A stretch of 64,000 bases of DNA from Clostridium collagenovorans DSM 3089 (GTDB lineage: Bacteria > Bacillota > Clostridia > Clostridiales > Clostridiaceae): positions 252,669-316,668 of the forward strand of contig NZ_FQXP01000006.1 in the NCBI RefSeq assembly GCF_900130005.1, given 5' to 3'. The position numbers and the translations under genes were made by a program. Positions 33,284-42,343 of the stretch are shown one piece after another. The notes below the pieces were generated by a model. It was not told where the DNA came from, did no database searches, and worked only from the letters and a program-made list of their open reading frames with translations. Every line of letters starts with the position of its first letter. Positions within the stretch are counted from its first letter, which is position 1.

Positions 33284-34234
33284 ATGGAAGTAGTGAAATT
33301 TCAGGAGTTCAGAAAAAAGGTAAATGAAAATGTTAGTAAGGTAATAATAGGTAAGAGACACAAAATTAATAAGATCATTGTGGCTTTTATTTGTGGTGGA
33401 CATGTTTTATTAGAAGATGTTCCAGGATTAGGGAAAACTAAATTAGCTAGAAGTTTATCAAAAACTATGGGGTGTGATTTTAAAAGAATACAATTTACAC
33501 CTGATTTATTACCATCTGATTTAACAGGAATATATATGTATAATCAAAAGGAACTAGACTTTACTTTTAAAAAGGGTCCATTACTAAGTAATATAGTTTT
33601 AGCAGATGAAATAAATAGAGCAACACCTAGAACTCAATCCGCATTATTAGAATGTATGGAAGAAAAACAAATAACGGTAGAAGGTAATACAATACCTTTG
33701 TCATCACCATTCTTTGTTATAGCTACACAAAATCCAGTAGAGCAATTTGGAACATTTCCATTACCAGAGGCACAATTGGATAGATTTTTTATAAAATTAT
33801 CCCTAGGATATCCTAACATGACAGAAGAACTAGATATGATGGGAAGATTCCAACAAGAAGATCCATTAGAAACATTAGAGACAATTGTAACATTAGAAGA
33901 AATTAAATTTGTACAAGAAAACTATAATAAAATTCATATAGATAAAAATATAAAAGAATATATATTAAATATAATAACAGAAACTAGAGCTAGCGATAAG
34001 GTAAGGGTTGGATGTAGTCCAAGATCAACTTTAGCTTTAATGAGAGCATCACAGGCTATGGCAGCTATTAACGGTAGGGATTATGTTATACCTGAAGATG
34101 TTAAGTCTATGGCAGTAGAAGTTTTAGCGCATAGATTAGTTTTAAACAATGATATAAGTTATGATGCTGACCAAGGAGAGAAGATTATTGAGGATATACT
34201 TAAAAAAATAAATACTCCTCTAGAAGAGATTTAG
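33284..34234 (+). CDS. MoxR-family AAA+ ATPase
   Basis: A 316-residue MoxR ATPase. Walker A is EDVPGLGKTKLARSL, then FTPDLLPSDLTG, Walker B VLADEINRATPRTQSALLECM, sensor 1 FFVIATQNPVEQFGTFPLPEAQLDRF and the arginine-bearing GCSPRSTLALMRASQA. MoxR proteins act as chaperones that mature partner complexes, usually together with a DUF58 protein, as here. An ATG at 33236 is in frame, but GGGGGG lies 8 bases before ATG 33284, giving MEVVKFQEFRKKV, so 33284 is the start. The DUF58 gene follows after 10 bases. Confidence 0.92.
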   Translation: MEVVKFQEFRKKVNENVSKVIIGKRHKINKIIVAFICGGHVLLEDVPGLGKTKLARSLSKTMGCDFKRIQFTPDLLPSDLTGIYMYNQKELDFTFKKGPLLSNIVLADEINRATPRTQSALLECMEEKQITVEGNTIPLSSPFFVIATQNPVEQFGTFPLPEAQLDRFFIKLSLGYPNMTEELDMMGRFQQEDPLETLETIVTLEEIKFVQENYNKIHIDKNIKEYILNIITETRASDKVRVGCSPRSTLALMRASQAMAAINGRDYVIPEDVKSMAVEVLAHRLVLNNDISYDADQGEKIIEDILKKINTPLEEI

Positions 34235-34244
34235 GGGGAGGACA

Positions 34245-35372
34245 ATGGTAGCTCAATTAATACTGCTATGTGTAGTTATTGCGATTATTAAGTATATAGC
34301 AATAATGAATCAGAAACATGGATTTCATAATTTAAAGGTTCATAGAGAAGTGCCTAAAAAGGCAGTTCATATAAATGAATCCTTTGAAATTACAACTGTG
34401 GTTGAGAATAATAAAAAGTTTCCTATTTCATTTTTGGTAGTTAAGGAAAAGATACCTTCACATATGAAGTACTTAACTGAAAGTAGTGATGGGGAGTTTT
34501 TAGAACAGTGGAGATACTATGAAAGTAGATACAATGTATGGTCTTATGAAAGAGTTAAAAGAACCTATAAGGTTAAGTTTGATAAAAGAGGAGTATATAT
34601 ATTAAACGAACTTGAACTTACCATAGGTGACTTATTTGGTTTATCAAGTAATACCAGGGATATGCTAGATTCGAATGAAATAATAGTTTATCCAGATGTT
34701 ATACCAATAGAGAACTATATATTTAAATCTACAAGTTATTTTGGAGACAATATAATAAAAAGATGGATTCAAAAGGATCCTTTATATATTAAGGGTATAC
34801 GTGAATACACTGTAGAAGACAGAATGAAGGATATACACTGGAAATCTAGTATGAAGATGAATAAACTTATGGTTAAAGAGTATGATTTTACTTCAGAAAG
34901 AGAGATAACCATAGTGGTAGCTATTAATCAGGGTGGCGGAGTTTGGACAGGCTTCAATGAGGTTACCTTAGAAAAAGCTGCTATGATGGCGGCATCCTTA
35001 GCAACTAAATTCATAAACTCAGGAATATCAACTGGAATTTGGACAAACTCAAAGTTATTTGGAGTAGAAGAAAATATAAAAACTGAAGTAAGCAACTCCA
35101 CAGGAAAATTAAAAAGTATGTTAGAGTTGTGTGCTAGGCTTAGTGTATTTCAAAACAGCACTACCTATGAGTATTTAAAGAAGAACATGCTTAAGTTTAG
35201 AGGAAATTGTACTTATATAATAATCTCAGATAGCTTAGACAAGGAAACAGCAAATCTTTTAGGTCAAATAGCTAAAAGAGGAATAGATATTAAAACCATA
35301 GATATTTCTATGAATCTTGATATGGTTGAGATTAAAGGAATTGAAAAAATAGAATATAGGGGGATAAGGTAA
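34245..35372 (+). CDS. DUF58 domain protein
   Basis: A 375-residue protein with one N-terminal membrane segment (about 15 residues into the chain), an Ig-like middle part (KAVHINESFEITTVVENNKKFPISFLVV), and the DUF58 signature DPLYIKGIREYTVEDRMKDIHWKSSMKMNKLMVKEYD, followed by a von Willebrand A-like domain. Such proteins are the client or partner of MoxR ATPases in many Firmicutes; the function is not established. GGGGGAGG is close to the ATG. The gene ends with its stop overlapping the start of the next gene by one base, showing strict operon structure. Confidence 0.9.
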   Translation: MVAQLILLCVVIAIIKYIAIMNQKHGFHNLKVHREVPKKAVHINESFEITTVVENNKKFPISFLVVKEKIPSHMKYLTESSDGEFLEQWRYYESRYNVWSYERVKRTYKVKFDKRGVYILNELELTIGDLFGLSSNTRDMLDSNEIIVYPDVIPIENYIFKSTSYFGDNIIKRWIQKDPLYIKGIREYTVEDRMKDIHWKSSMKMNKLMVKEYDFTSEREITIVVAINQGGGVWTGFNEVTLEKAAMMAASLATKFINSGISTGIWTNSKLFGVEENIKTEVSNSTGKLKSMLELCARLSVFQNSTTYEYLKKNMLKFRGNCTYIIISDSLDKETANLLGQIAKRGIDIKTIDISMNLDMVEIKGIEKIEYRGIR

Positions 35373-36655
35373 TGTTCAGTTGGCAAGCAAGAATAAAAAC
35401 TTTAGTTACGATTGCGATAAATACATTTTTATTTATAAGTGTATCTATACTACTATCATTTCTTAATGATAGTACATTACCTACATCTATATATCTATTA
35501 ACTATAATTATGGTAATGTTACAGCAGTATATTATTAATAAGGAGTTTAACATTATAAGTGGACAATTCGCTGCAATAATATACACCATGGTTCCATTTA
35601 TATTAAGTATAATTATTAATACGAGATTCAATTTAAGTGAAGGGACTTTGTTAACTTATATCTTTTTCTTAGGATCATATTTTAGTGGATATTTTTTTGA
35701 AAATAGCAATATTGACTATGAACATTATAAGCATATATATAATTTGATTATGTGGATACTTATGATAGGATCATTTTTCATTGCAGTGATAGCTATGATT
35801 TTCTGCAAGGAATTACCTAATGCCTTGTTACCATATTATATTTTATTTTTCTTGCTTATGATAATAAGCTTAAGAGAAAGTAGAACTTTTACTTTTAATA
35901 TGGTTAATAGAGAGTCAAGAAGAGTAAATACAGTGCTTTCAGCTGTAGCAGCAGTAGTGTTATTATTTATAACTAGTGAAAAAACTAGAATATTAATGTC
36001 ATTTTTAGTAGGTAAACTTAGAGAAGTTATACTATGGATAATATTGAAGTTATCAATGATTTTGACTATTCCATTGCAATGGTTTTATGAATTTCTTCAA
36101 AAGTTTAGAGACGATAATGGAAATGGAATGCCAGGAGATAGCATGGGGGATTTTCCTAACAAGCCAACTACAGAGGGACCAAACTTAAATCCTTTAGATT
36201 TGCCAATTGTAAAATTTATAGCAATAGCAATTCTCATAGTAATAGCAATAGTTATAGTATGGCAGTGTGTTAAAATCATAAGAAGAATGCTTATATCGGT
36301 AAGTAGAGAAAATATAGGATTTATAGAAGAAAGAGAAGTAATAGTTCAAGTTAAAAAGAAGAAAAAACTTAGTAAATCTATTCTTAAGAAGGATTCAACA
36401 GTTAAGGAAAGGATATGCCATGTCTTTGGCAAATTCCAAAAACTTACAAAGAAAAAAGGCGTATTTGAAGAGTATATGACAGCAACGCAGATAAGTAATG
36501 TATCCAAAATTTATGTAGAAAGTACTGAAGAATTGGATATTATGTCTAAAATATATAATGAAGCTAAGTTTTCTAATCATACTATGACAGAAAATGAATT
36601 AAATACCATAAAAGATAGTTTAAATATCATAAATAAAGAATACAAAGTGAAGTAA
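35372..36655 (+). CDS. Multipass membrane protein of a MoxR-DUF58 operon (no transglutaminase domain)
   Basis: A 427-residue protein with about seven N-terminal membrane segments, a proline/glycine-rich external loop near residues 250-275 (DNGNGMPGDSMGDFPNKP), one more membrane helix, and a basic C-terminal cytoplasmic domain (VKKKKKLSKSILKK...). The third gene of such operons normally carries a transglutaminase-like domain between the membrane block and a DUF4129-like tail. Here no Cys-His-Asp transglutaminase motifs are seen, and the loop sits where that domain would be. The tail (EYMTATQISNVSKIYVE...) is like the DUF4129 region in position and size. It is translationally coupled to the DUF58 gene. 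Confidence 0.7.
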   Translation: MFSWQARIKTLVTIAINTFLFISVSILLSFLNDSTLPTSIYLLTIIMVMLQQYIINKEFNIISGQFAAIIYTMVPFILSIIINTRFNLSEGTLLTYIFFLGSYFSGYFFENSNIDYEHYKHIYNLIMWILMIGSFFIAVIAMIFCKELPNALLPYYILFFLLMIISLRESRTFTFNMVNRESRRVNTVLSAVAAVVLLFITSEKTRILMSFLVGKLREVILWIILKLSMILTIPLQWFYEFLQKFRDDNGNGMPGDSMGDFPNKPTTEGPNLNPLDLPIVKFIAIAILIVIAIVIVWQCVKIIRRMLISVSRENIGFIEEREVIVQVKKKKKLSKSILKKDSTVKERICHVFGKFQKLTKKKGVFEEYMTATQISNVSKIYVESTEELDIMSKIYNEAKFSNHTMTENELNTIKDSLNIINKEYKVK

Positions 36656-36660
36656 TATGC

Positions 36661-36695
36661 ATTTATGCGATATATTCTTAATATATCGCATAAAT
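36661..36695 (+). terminator. Hairpin after the MoxR operon
   Basis: ATTTATGCGATATAT (36661-36675) pairs perfectly with ATATATCGCATAAAT (36681-36695), 5-base loop TCTTA. A T run is lacking, so it may be a stabilising or weak terminator stem. Confidence 0.65.
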
Positions 36696-37095
36696 ATTAC
36701 AAAAATGCCTATCCAATAACATAATTATGAAGTTAAGTAGAATTATACTTAAATGAAATGAAAAAAATTATGAGTAAAAATACACCTCGAAAATTAAATT
36801 TCTTAAAAAAGTACATTTATTAATAAAAAACAAAAAAAATTCTACATGATGTGATATAAAGAAAACATATTTGTACAACTTTTTATTTAAAAAAGTATAC
36901 AATACGACATTAAAAATCATTTAATTAAGCAAAAAAAGTATGGACAAATAGTGTATATGTTGTAAATGATATATTGATGTCATTTTAAAAGGAAAGAAAC
37001 CTTTAAAGTCTTTGCACAAAGTGACACTTTTTTTTTTTACACTATGATATTATAAGACCATATCATGGAGTCGGGCATGGAGGGATAAGAAAGAA
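36696..37095. promoter_or_regulatory. Upstream region of the small clostridial protein, with poly-T and inverted repeat
   Basis: About 400 bases with no gene. Near the end are a run of 11 T (37028-37038) and the inverted repeat ATGATAT (37044-37050) / ATATCAT (37060-37066), just upstream of GGAGTCGGGCATGGAGGG. TTGTAC at about 36872 and TATACA are 19 bases apart, too far for a clean promoter. The repeat overlaps a TATTAT box, so it may be an operator. Confidence 0.4.
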
Positions 37096-37449
37096 ATGGT
37101 AGTTGTTGAAAGTTTTACAAAACAGAGTTCATATGATGGTATGAGACACATATATATATACAGGTTATTGAAGGATGAGATGTTATTATACGTTCAAGAT
37201 CAAGGAAAAAGGGTACAAACCTATGGCATAGAAATAGAAAGACAGGATCTTGAAGATGGCAGAATGGTGAAGATAGAAAGAGAGTGTGTTAAAAACATCA
37301 GTCCTCAAAGACAGAAAATTCATGATTTAATGCAGTTCTTATACAACAAGGAAGTTTCGCCTATACATCTAATAGATATTATTGGAGAATATGTGGACAA
37401 CTGTGTTAATGATTTTGAAGAAAGTTTATGTGCAACTTGTAATTGTTAA
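37096..37449 (+). CDS. Small conserved clostridial protein (DUF6514-like)
   Basis: A 117-residue soluble protein. The sequence has MRHIYIYRLLKDEMLLYVQDQ, QTYGIEIERQDLEDGRMVKIERECVKNISPQR and HLIDIIGEYVDNCVNDFEESL, which I associate from memory with a small protein family in Clostridium annotated as DUF6514; this link is moderate. It ends in CATCNC, a cysteine-rich tail. There is no signal peptide or membrane helix. GGAGGG lies 11 bases from the ATG. It stands alone between terminators. Function unknown. Confidence 0.75.
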   Translation: MVVVESFTKQSSYDGMRHIYIYRLLKDEMLLYVQDQGKRVQTYGIEIERQDLEDGRMVKIERECVKNISPQRQKIHDLMQFLYNKEVSPIHLIDIIGEYVDNCVNDFEESLCATCNC

Positions 37450-37624
37450 TTGTAATTATTGATTATTTTATTAAAAATTAAGCTAGCTCCAATGATTCAG
37501 AGTTTTAAATAGAATTCGTATTAACAGATATAGAGAGAAGAAAATTCTCCGTATAAATTAAAATTATAAGTTAAAGTCACAAGATAGAGTGGAAATATAA
37601 ATGAAATATAAATTAGACTAACAG

Positions 37625-37658
37625 AAGGAGACGGTTAAATCTTCCATCTCCTTTTTAT
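37625..37658 (+). terminator. Rho-independent terminator
   Basis: AAGGAGACGG (37625-37634) pairs with CCATCTCCTT (37644-37653, one mismatch), 9-base loop, followed by TTTATTT. It closes the small-protein transcript. The next 285 bases up to acpS hold no gene. Confidence 0.8.
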
Positions 37659-37944
37659 TTAAATTCATAAACAAATCTTATATAATCCTTAAATATTATC
37701 ATGCTTATAGAAGTTATAAAATTAATAGATTATAATATAGAGTAATATATACATATGGGTAAATAGAAGTAGTTGAATAAAAGGATATAAGCTTTATATT
37801 TAATACTTATTTAAATAATAGATATGAATTAAGCTTGTATAAATATTCAACTTTATATGTTGATAGGGTTAAGAGTAACATATAAAATATTGCTTTTAAA
37901 ATATGAAATATGTTATTAGTGCTAAGAGTTTAAGGAGGAGTATT

Positions 37945-38319
37945 TTGATAGTAGGTACAGGAATAGACATAGTTGAAATACATAGAATACAAAAGGCTCT
38001 AAATAAAAGTGAGAAGTTTATACATAAAATATGTGTTGATGAAGAGATTGAATATCTAAAAAGTAGAAATTTAAGACCAGAATATATTGCAGGAAGATTT
38101 GCAGCTAAAGAAGCAGTATCTAAATGTTTAGGGACAGGCTTTCAAGGATTTAACTTTACGGATATTGTAATAAAAAAGGATTCTAAGGGAAAACCTGAGG
38201 TTGAATTATTAAATGGAGCAAAGCATATTGCAGAGTCCTTTGGAGAGTATAAAATTCATTTAAGTATATCTCATAGTTGCGAAAATGCAATAGCTTATGC
38301 AGTAATTGAGGTGATATAA
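37945..38319 (+). CDS. acpS: Holo-[acyl-carrier-protein] synthase (AcpS)
   Basis: A 124-residue 4'-phosphopantetheinyl transferase that loads the CoA-derived arm onto acyl carrier protein. The two magnesium-binding motifs are GTGIDIVEIHRIQKAL at the N-terminus and RFAAKEAVSKCLGTGF; HLSISHSCENAIAYA is near the end. The frame is open further upstream to an ATG at 37903, but GGAGGAG lies just before TTG 37945, which gives MIVGTGIDIVEI, the normal family start. The next gene begins 2 bases after its stop, so acpS and nnrD/E are co-translated, a common pairing in Firmicutes. Confidence 0.95.
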   Translation: MIVGTGIDIVEIHRIQKALNKSEKFIHKICVDEEIEYLKSRNLRPEYIAGRFAAKEAVSKCLGTGFQGFNFTDIVIKKDSKGKPEVELLNGAKHIAESFGEYKIHLSISHSCENAIAYAVIEVI

Positions 38320-38321
38320 AA

Positions 38322-39812
38322 TTGAAAATAGGAAATTCAGAATGTATAAGAGCAATGGATAAATATTGTATAGAAAACCTAGGTATACCAAGTATGGTTT
38401 TAATGGAAAACGCAGCACTTAAAGTTATTGAGAATTTAGACTTAAATAAGTTTAATTCATTTACAGTGATTTGTGGATCAGGTAATAATGGTGGAGATGG
38501 ATTAGCAGTTGCTAGACATTTATATGCACTAGGTAAAAAAATTGATGTTTTTCTTTTAGGATTTAATAGATTAAGTGAAGATTGCAAGAACAATTTTACT
38601 ATACTGAAAAACATGGGCATACATGTTAATTTAATTTCTAGTACAGAGGATTTAGGGAGTTTAAGGCAATCTGTTAGCAAAAGTGATGTTACAATTGATG
38701 CTATATTTGGTACTGGTTTAAAAAGAGATGTATCAGGTATATATGATTTAACAATAACTGTTATTAACGAAAATAGTAATTATGTTTTAGCTATAGATAT
38801 TGCATCAGGTGTAAATAGTGATAGCGGTAAAATAATGGGAAATTCCATAAAAGCAAATAAGACAGTTTCTTTTGTAGTATATAAGATGGGGTTTTTGAAT
38901 TATGAAGCTCATAACATGAGTGGAGAGATAGTCGTAGAAAATATTGGAATGACTAAAAGTGTTATTGATAAGTTCTGTGATAATACATATATGTTAGACG
39001 AAGAATACATAAAGAGTAGAATGAAAAAAAGAAGTGCTTATGCACATAAAGGAGAATATGGAAGAGCAACTATAGTTGCTGGTTCTAAGGGTTTTAGTGG
39101 TGCTGCTACAATTACTACTAATGCAGTTGTAAGATCAGGATCAGGACTTGTTACATTGTGTACATATGGTGAGATTCAAGATATAGTAGCTTCTAAATTA
39201 TTAGAAGCAATGACGGCGGACATAGAAAATGAAGAATCCATTAAAATCTTAAGTAATAGCTCTGTTATTGCAATAGGTCCTGGTATGGGAAATACAAAAA
39301 GAACTTATGAAGTATTAAAGAATGTAGTTCATAAAACAAAATGTCCTATGGTAATAGATGCAGATGCAATAAATGTTTTATCACAAAATAAGGAATTATT
39401 GAGTAAATTGAAAAATAGGGCTGTTTTAACACCACATTTAGGAGAAATGTCTAGGTTATGCGGTCTAAATATAGAAGAAATTAAAATAAATAGGATAAAA
39501 GTGGCAAAAAGCTTTGCAAAAGAAAATAATATTGTGGTACTATTAAAGGGATACAACACAATAATCACCGATGGAGAATCTATTTTTATAAACCCTACAG
39601 GAAATAGCTCAATGGCTAATGGGGGAATGGGTGATACATTAACAGGAATAATAGCATCTTTAATAGCTCAAGGCTACGAAGTACTTCATGCCACATGTAT
39701 TGCAGCATTTATTCATGGCTATATTGGCGATAAGTTATCAAATGATATGTTTATAGTAAATGCATCACATATTATTGAGTCACTTCCGACATTTATAAAA
39801 GATTTTTTCTAA
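38322..39812 (+). CDS. nnr: Bifunctional NAD(P)H-hydrate epimerase / ADP-dependent NAD(P)H-hydrate dehydratase
   Basis: A 496-residue fusion that repairs hydrated NADH and NADPH. Residues 1-210 form the epimerase (YjeF-N): SECIRAMDKYCIENLGIPS, CGSGNNGGDGLAVARHLY. Residues 225-496 form the ribokinase-like dehydratase: GEYGRATIVAGSKGFSGAA, GPGMGNTKR, VIDADAINVLS, LTPHLGEMSRL, and the ADP-site NGGMGDTLTGIIASLI. The length and domain order are normal for bacterial Nnr. TTG start at 38322, 2 bases after acpS, with ribosome site GAGGTGATA inside acpS. Confidence 0.95.
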   Translation: MKIGNSECIRAMDKYCIENLGIPSMVLMENAALKVIENLDLNKFNSFTVICGSGNNGGDGLAVARHLYALGKKIDVFLLGFNRLSEDCKNNFTILKNMGIHVNLISSTEDLGSLRQSVSKSDVTIDAIFGTGLKRDVSGIYDLTITVINENSNYVLAIDIASGVNSDSGKIMGNSIKANKTVSFVVYKMGFLNYEAHNMSGEIVVENIGMTKSVIDKFCDNTYMLDEEYIKSRMKKRSAYAHKGEYGRATIVAGSKGFSGAATITTNAVVRSGSGLVTLCTYGEIQDIVASKLLEAMTADIENEESIKILSNSSVIAIGPGMGNTKRTYEVLKNVVHKTKCPMVIDADAINVLSQNKELLSKLKNRAVLTPHLGEMSRLCGLNIEEIKINRIKVAKSFAKENNIVVLLKGYNTIITDGESIFINPTGNSSMANGGMGDTLTGIIASLIAQGYEVLHATCIAAFIHGYIGDKLSNDMFIVNASHIIESLPTFIKDFF

Positions 39813-40040
39813 ATATAAAATTTGAAAATTAATACTAAAAATAAAAAAATTATAATATTATATATACATCATAAATTATTATGAGCATATACAATATATA
39901 GACATATGTAGATTTAAAGTTCTATATAAGATAAGAATATGGAAGAGTTCAAAATATGTTTTAAGTATTTTCATAAAATAAGAATATAAAAAGCCCTTTC
40001 TTAATAATATGAATTAAGAATAATTATTTTAGGAGGTATT

Positions 40041-40667
40041 ATGAGAAAGGGGTTATGGATATGTTTACTATCCTTTTTTATGATAATTAGCTTAACTGGA
40101 TGTTTGAATAAAAATAATCCAGAGGATGTACTTGAATATTTGAAAAGAACAAAGACTTCTAGTGCAGACGTAACTATACATGTTTATAATGATAAGCAAA
40201 CTTTAGAATATAAAGGGCAACAATTATATTCAAGAAAACAAGGAAGTGTATTTACACTTGATGATGATAGAAAGTTTGTCTTAAAGGATAATAATATATA
40301 TGTAGAGGACAAGAAGAATGAAAATACATATACACAGGATGAAGGGTTGGACACAATACTTAAATATACATTTATACAAGAATATTTAAATATGATGTAC
40401 TCAAATGGGGATTTAAAGTATACTTTTATAAAAGATAGCAATGAGCATGATCAATATCTTATGGTGGACTTTTTATTACCAGGAACAAACAGAAATTTAA
40501 ACAATGCAGCAATGTATATTGACTTAGATAGCCAACTACCTTTTAAAGTTGATGTTTTTGACTTAGAAGGTAATAAAACTATAGATATAACATATGAAAA
40601 TTATGAAACAAACGTAAAAATAGATGAAGGTGATTTTCAAGTTGAAGATTACAAGAATAACAATTAA
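40041..40667 (+). CDS. GerS-like lipoprotein (LolA-like fold)
   Basis: A 208-residue predicted lipoprotein: MRKG, a hydrophobic core, and lipobox SLTGC (Cys21). The mature part is rich in beta-type segments (SSADVTIHVYNDKQTLEYKGQQLYSRK, YTFIKDSNEHDQYLMVDFLLPG, AAMYIDLDSQLPFKVDVFD), the outline of LolA/LppX-like lipoprotein carriers. In Clostridioides difficile the germination lipoprotein GerS, needed with CwlD for cortex muramic-delta-lactam formation, lies directly upstream of an alanine racemase gene, exactly as here, so a GerS-related role is proposed from fold outline and synteny. AGGAGG precedes the ATG, and an inverted repeat (TTCTTAAT/ATTAAGAA, 39998-40020) lies just upstream. Confidence 0.75.
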   Translation: MRKGLWICLLSFFMIISLTGCLNKNNPEDVLEYLKRTKTSSADVTIHVYNDKQTLEYKGQQLYSRKQGSVFTLDDDRKFVLKDNNIYVEDKKNENTYTQDEGLDTILKYTFIQEYLNMMYSNGDLKYTFIKDSNEHDQYLMVDFLLPGTNRNLNNAAMYIDLDSQLPFKVDVFDLEGNKTIDITYENYETNVKIDEGDFQVEDYKNNN

Positions 40668-40714
40668 ATAGTGAAAAGAGATAAGAACTTTTTTTAGTAG
40701 AGGGGTGGAAAAAT

Positions 40715-41875
40715 TTGTTTAGACACTTAAGACCAGTGTGGGCCGAAATTAACTTAGATAATTTAGCACACAATATCAGAGAAATAAAAAAGATAGTACC
40801 CGATAAGGAAATAATGGCAGTCGTAAAAGCAGATGCATATGGTCATGGAGCACTAGACACAGTACCTACATTATTAGAAAATGGCGCTGACAGATTAGCA
40901 GTTGCCGTATTAACAGAGGGAATTGAATTAAGAAGATCAGGTATACAATGTCCTATAATGGTTTTAGGGTTTACTCAACCAGAATTGATTGATGAAATAC
41001 TAAGATTTGATATTGAACCTTCTGTGTATTCCTATGAGTTTGCAAACCAACTTTCTAGAATGGCTATGAGAAAGAATAAAATTGCAAAAATTCATATTGG
41101 TGTGGATACAGGGATGGGGAGAATTGGATACTTGCCCACTGAAGACAGTATAAAAGAGATATTGCAAATTCATAACTTACCAAATATAAAGATAGAAAGT
41201 ATATTTTCACACTTCTCATCTGCTGATGAAGCAGATAAAGCTTATACGAATTTGCAAGCGGAAAGATATAATTGGTTCTTAGAAAAACTTAAAGAAGAAG
41301 GAATGAGTACACCGAAGAGAAATTTAGCAAATAGTGCAGCTATAATAGATATGTCTGAGTACCAGTATGAGATAGTAAGACCGGGAATTATTCTATATGG
41401 CTATTATCCATCTAAAGAAGTAAAGTATGAGAGATTGAATATTAAACCTGTGATGTCAACGAAAACAAATATAGTACACATAAAAACAATAAAATCAGGT
41501 GAGTTTATTGGATATGGTAGACAGTTTAAGGTTGAAAAAGAAAGTATTATTGCAACTCTTCCTGTTGGATATGCAGATGGAATGAGTAGACTACTTTCTG
41601 GAAAAGCGAAGGTTTTGATAAAAGGACAATTCGCACCAGTAGTAGGACGAATCTGCATGGACCAATGTATGGTAGATGTAACTGATCTAAAGGATGTAAA
41701 ATTTGGAGATGAAGTTATATTAATCGGAGAAGATGGCAATAATAAAATTACAGCGGATGAAATAGGTGAGTTACTTGGCACAATAAGTTATGAAGTGGTA
41801 TGCGTTGTTGGGAAAAGAGTGCCAAGGGTATACATAAAGGATGGCAAAATCACAAAAATAAGAAATTACATCTAA
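40715..41875 (+). CDS. alr: Alanine racemase
   Basis: A 386-residue PLP enzyme interconverting L- and D-alanine for peptidoglycan. The PLP lysine is Lys38 in AVVKADAYGHGA. Other marks are HIGVDTGMGRIGY, FSHFSSADEAD, RPGIILYGYYPS, the catalytic tyrosine region GYGRQFKVEKESIIATLPVGYADG and VGRICMDQCMVDVTD. The start is TTG 40715, with GAGGGGTGG 6-10 bases upstream. It follows the GerS-like gene by 47 bases and precedes mazEF, a standard Firmicute order (alr-mazE-mazF). Confidence 0.96.
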   Translation: MFRHLRPVWAEINLDNLAHNIREIKKIVPDKEIMAVVKADAYGHGALDTVPTLLENGADRLAVAVLTEGIELRRSGIQCPIMVLGFTQPELIDEILRFDIEPSVYSYEFANQLSRMAMRKNKIAKIHIGVDTGMGRIGYLPTEDSIKEILQIHNLPNIKIESIFSHFSSADEADKAYTNLQAERYNWFLEKLKEEGMSTPKRNLANSAAIIDMSEYQYEIVRPGIILYGYYPSKEVKYERLNIKPVMSTKTNIVHIKTIKSGEFIGYGRQFKVEKESIIATLPVGYADGMSRLLSGKAKVLIKGQFAPVVGRICMDQCMVDVTDLKDVKFGDEVILIGEDGNNKITADEIGELLGTISYEVVCVVGKRVPRVYIKDGKITKIRNYI

Positions 41876-41932
41876 TCTACTACGGAACATACAAAAAGTG
41901 TTGTAATTTGGTAATAAATGTAGAAAAAACTT

Positions 41933-41961
41933 TTGACATTTGTTATTTAACTAATTATAAT
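41933..41961 (+). promoter_or_regulatory. Consensus promoter of mazEF
   Basis: TTGACA (41933-41938) and TATAAT (41956-41961) with a 17-base spacer match the sigma-A consensus at every position. mazEF can therefore be transcribed independently of alr. Confidence 0.9.
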
Positions 41962-42013
41962 ATACCGTGGGCGTTATATTCTGCTGAAATTTAATTAGGA
42001 GGATGGTTTTTGT

Positions 42014-42343
42014 ATGGCAAATGTCGAAAATAGATTAGTTGTTAACCTCTCAGAAATACTATTACCGGAATTAAGCGATGTACTGGTTAAAGATTCAAAA
42101 AAGAAGAACTCTTTTGCGAAGAACGCAATATTAATGTATATAGAGGAACAAGATAAGCACGAGCAAATGATCAAAGAAATGGAACGTGGTTATCGTGAAA
42201 TGGCCTCATTGAATCTTGAATACTCAGAATTTGGTTTTGAGAGTTACCTAAATGAAATAAATGAATATGAAAACCAGCTTTCGGAGAGTGAAATGCCTAA
42301 TGACGACAATGTTAGTGAAAAGAGGAGATATTTTCTATGCTGA
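42014..42343 (+). CDS. mazE: MazE/NdoAI-type antitoxin
   Basis: A 109-residue ribbon-helix-helix antitoxin. The N-terminus NRLVVNLSEILLPELSDVL is the beta strand and first helix, followed by DSKKKNSFAKNAILMYIEEQDK, and an acidic C-terminal tail that would wrap the toxin. It neutralises MazF and represses the operon. AGGAGG lies about 10 bases before ATG 42014. The 3' end overlaps the toxin gene by about 44 bases, so toxin translation depends on antitoxin translation. Confidence 0.88.
   Translation: MANVENRLVVNLSEILLPELSDVLVKDSKKKNSFAKNAILMYIEEQDKHEQMIKEMERGYREMASLNLEYSEFGFESYLNEINEYENQLSESEMPNDDNVSEKRRYFLC

Noticed and set aside
36750..36830. A 21-codon + strand frame (MKKIMSKNTPRK...) after the MoxR operon
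   Set aside because: No ribosome site and strong A-richness; it is likely chance.
41800..41994. A 64-codon frame overlapping the end of alr and the mazEF promoter
   Set aside because: It lies mostly inside alr in another frame and covers a consensus promoter, so it is a shadow frame.
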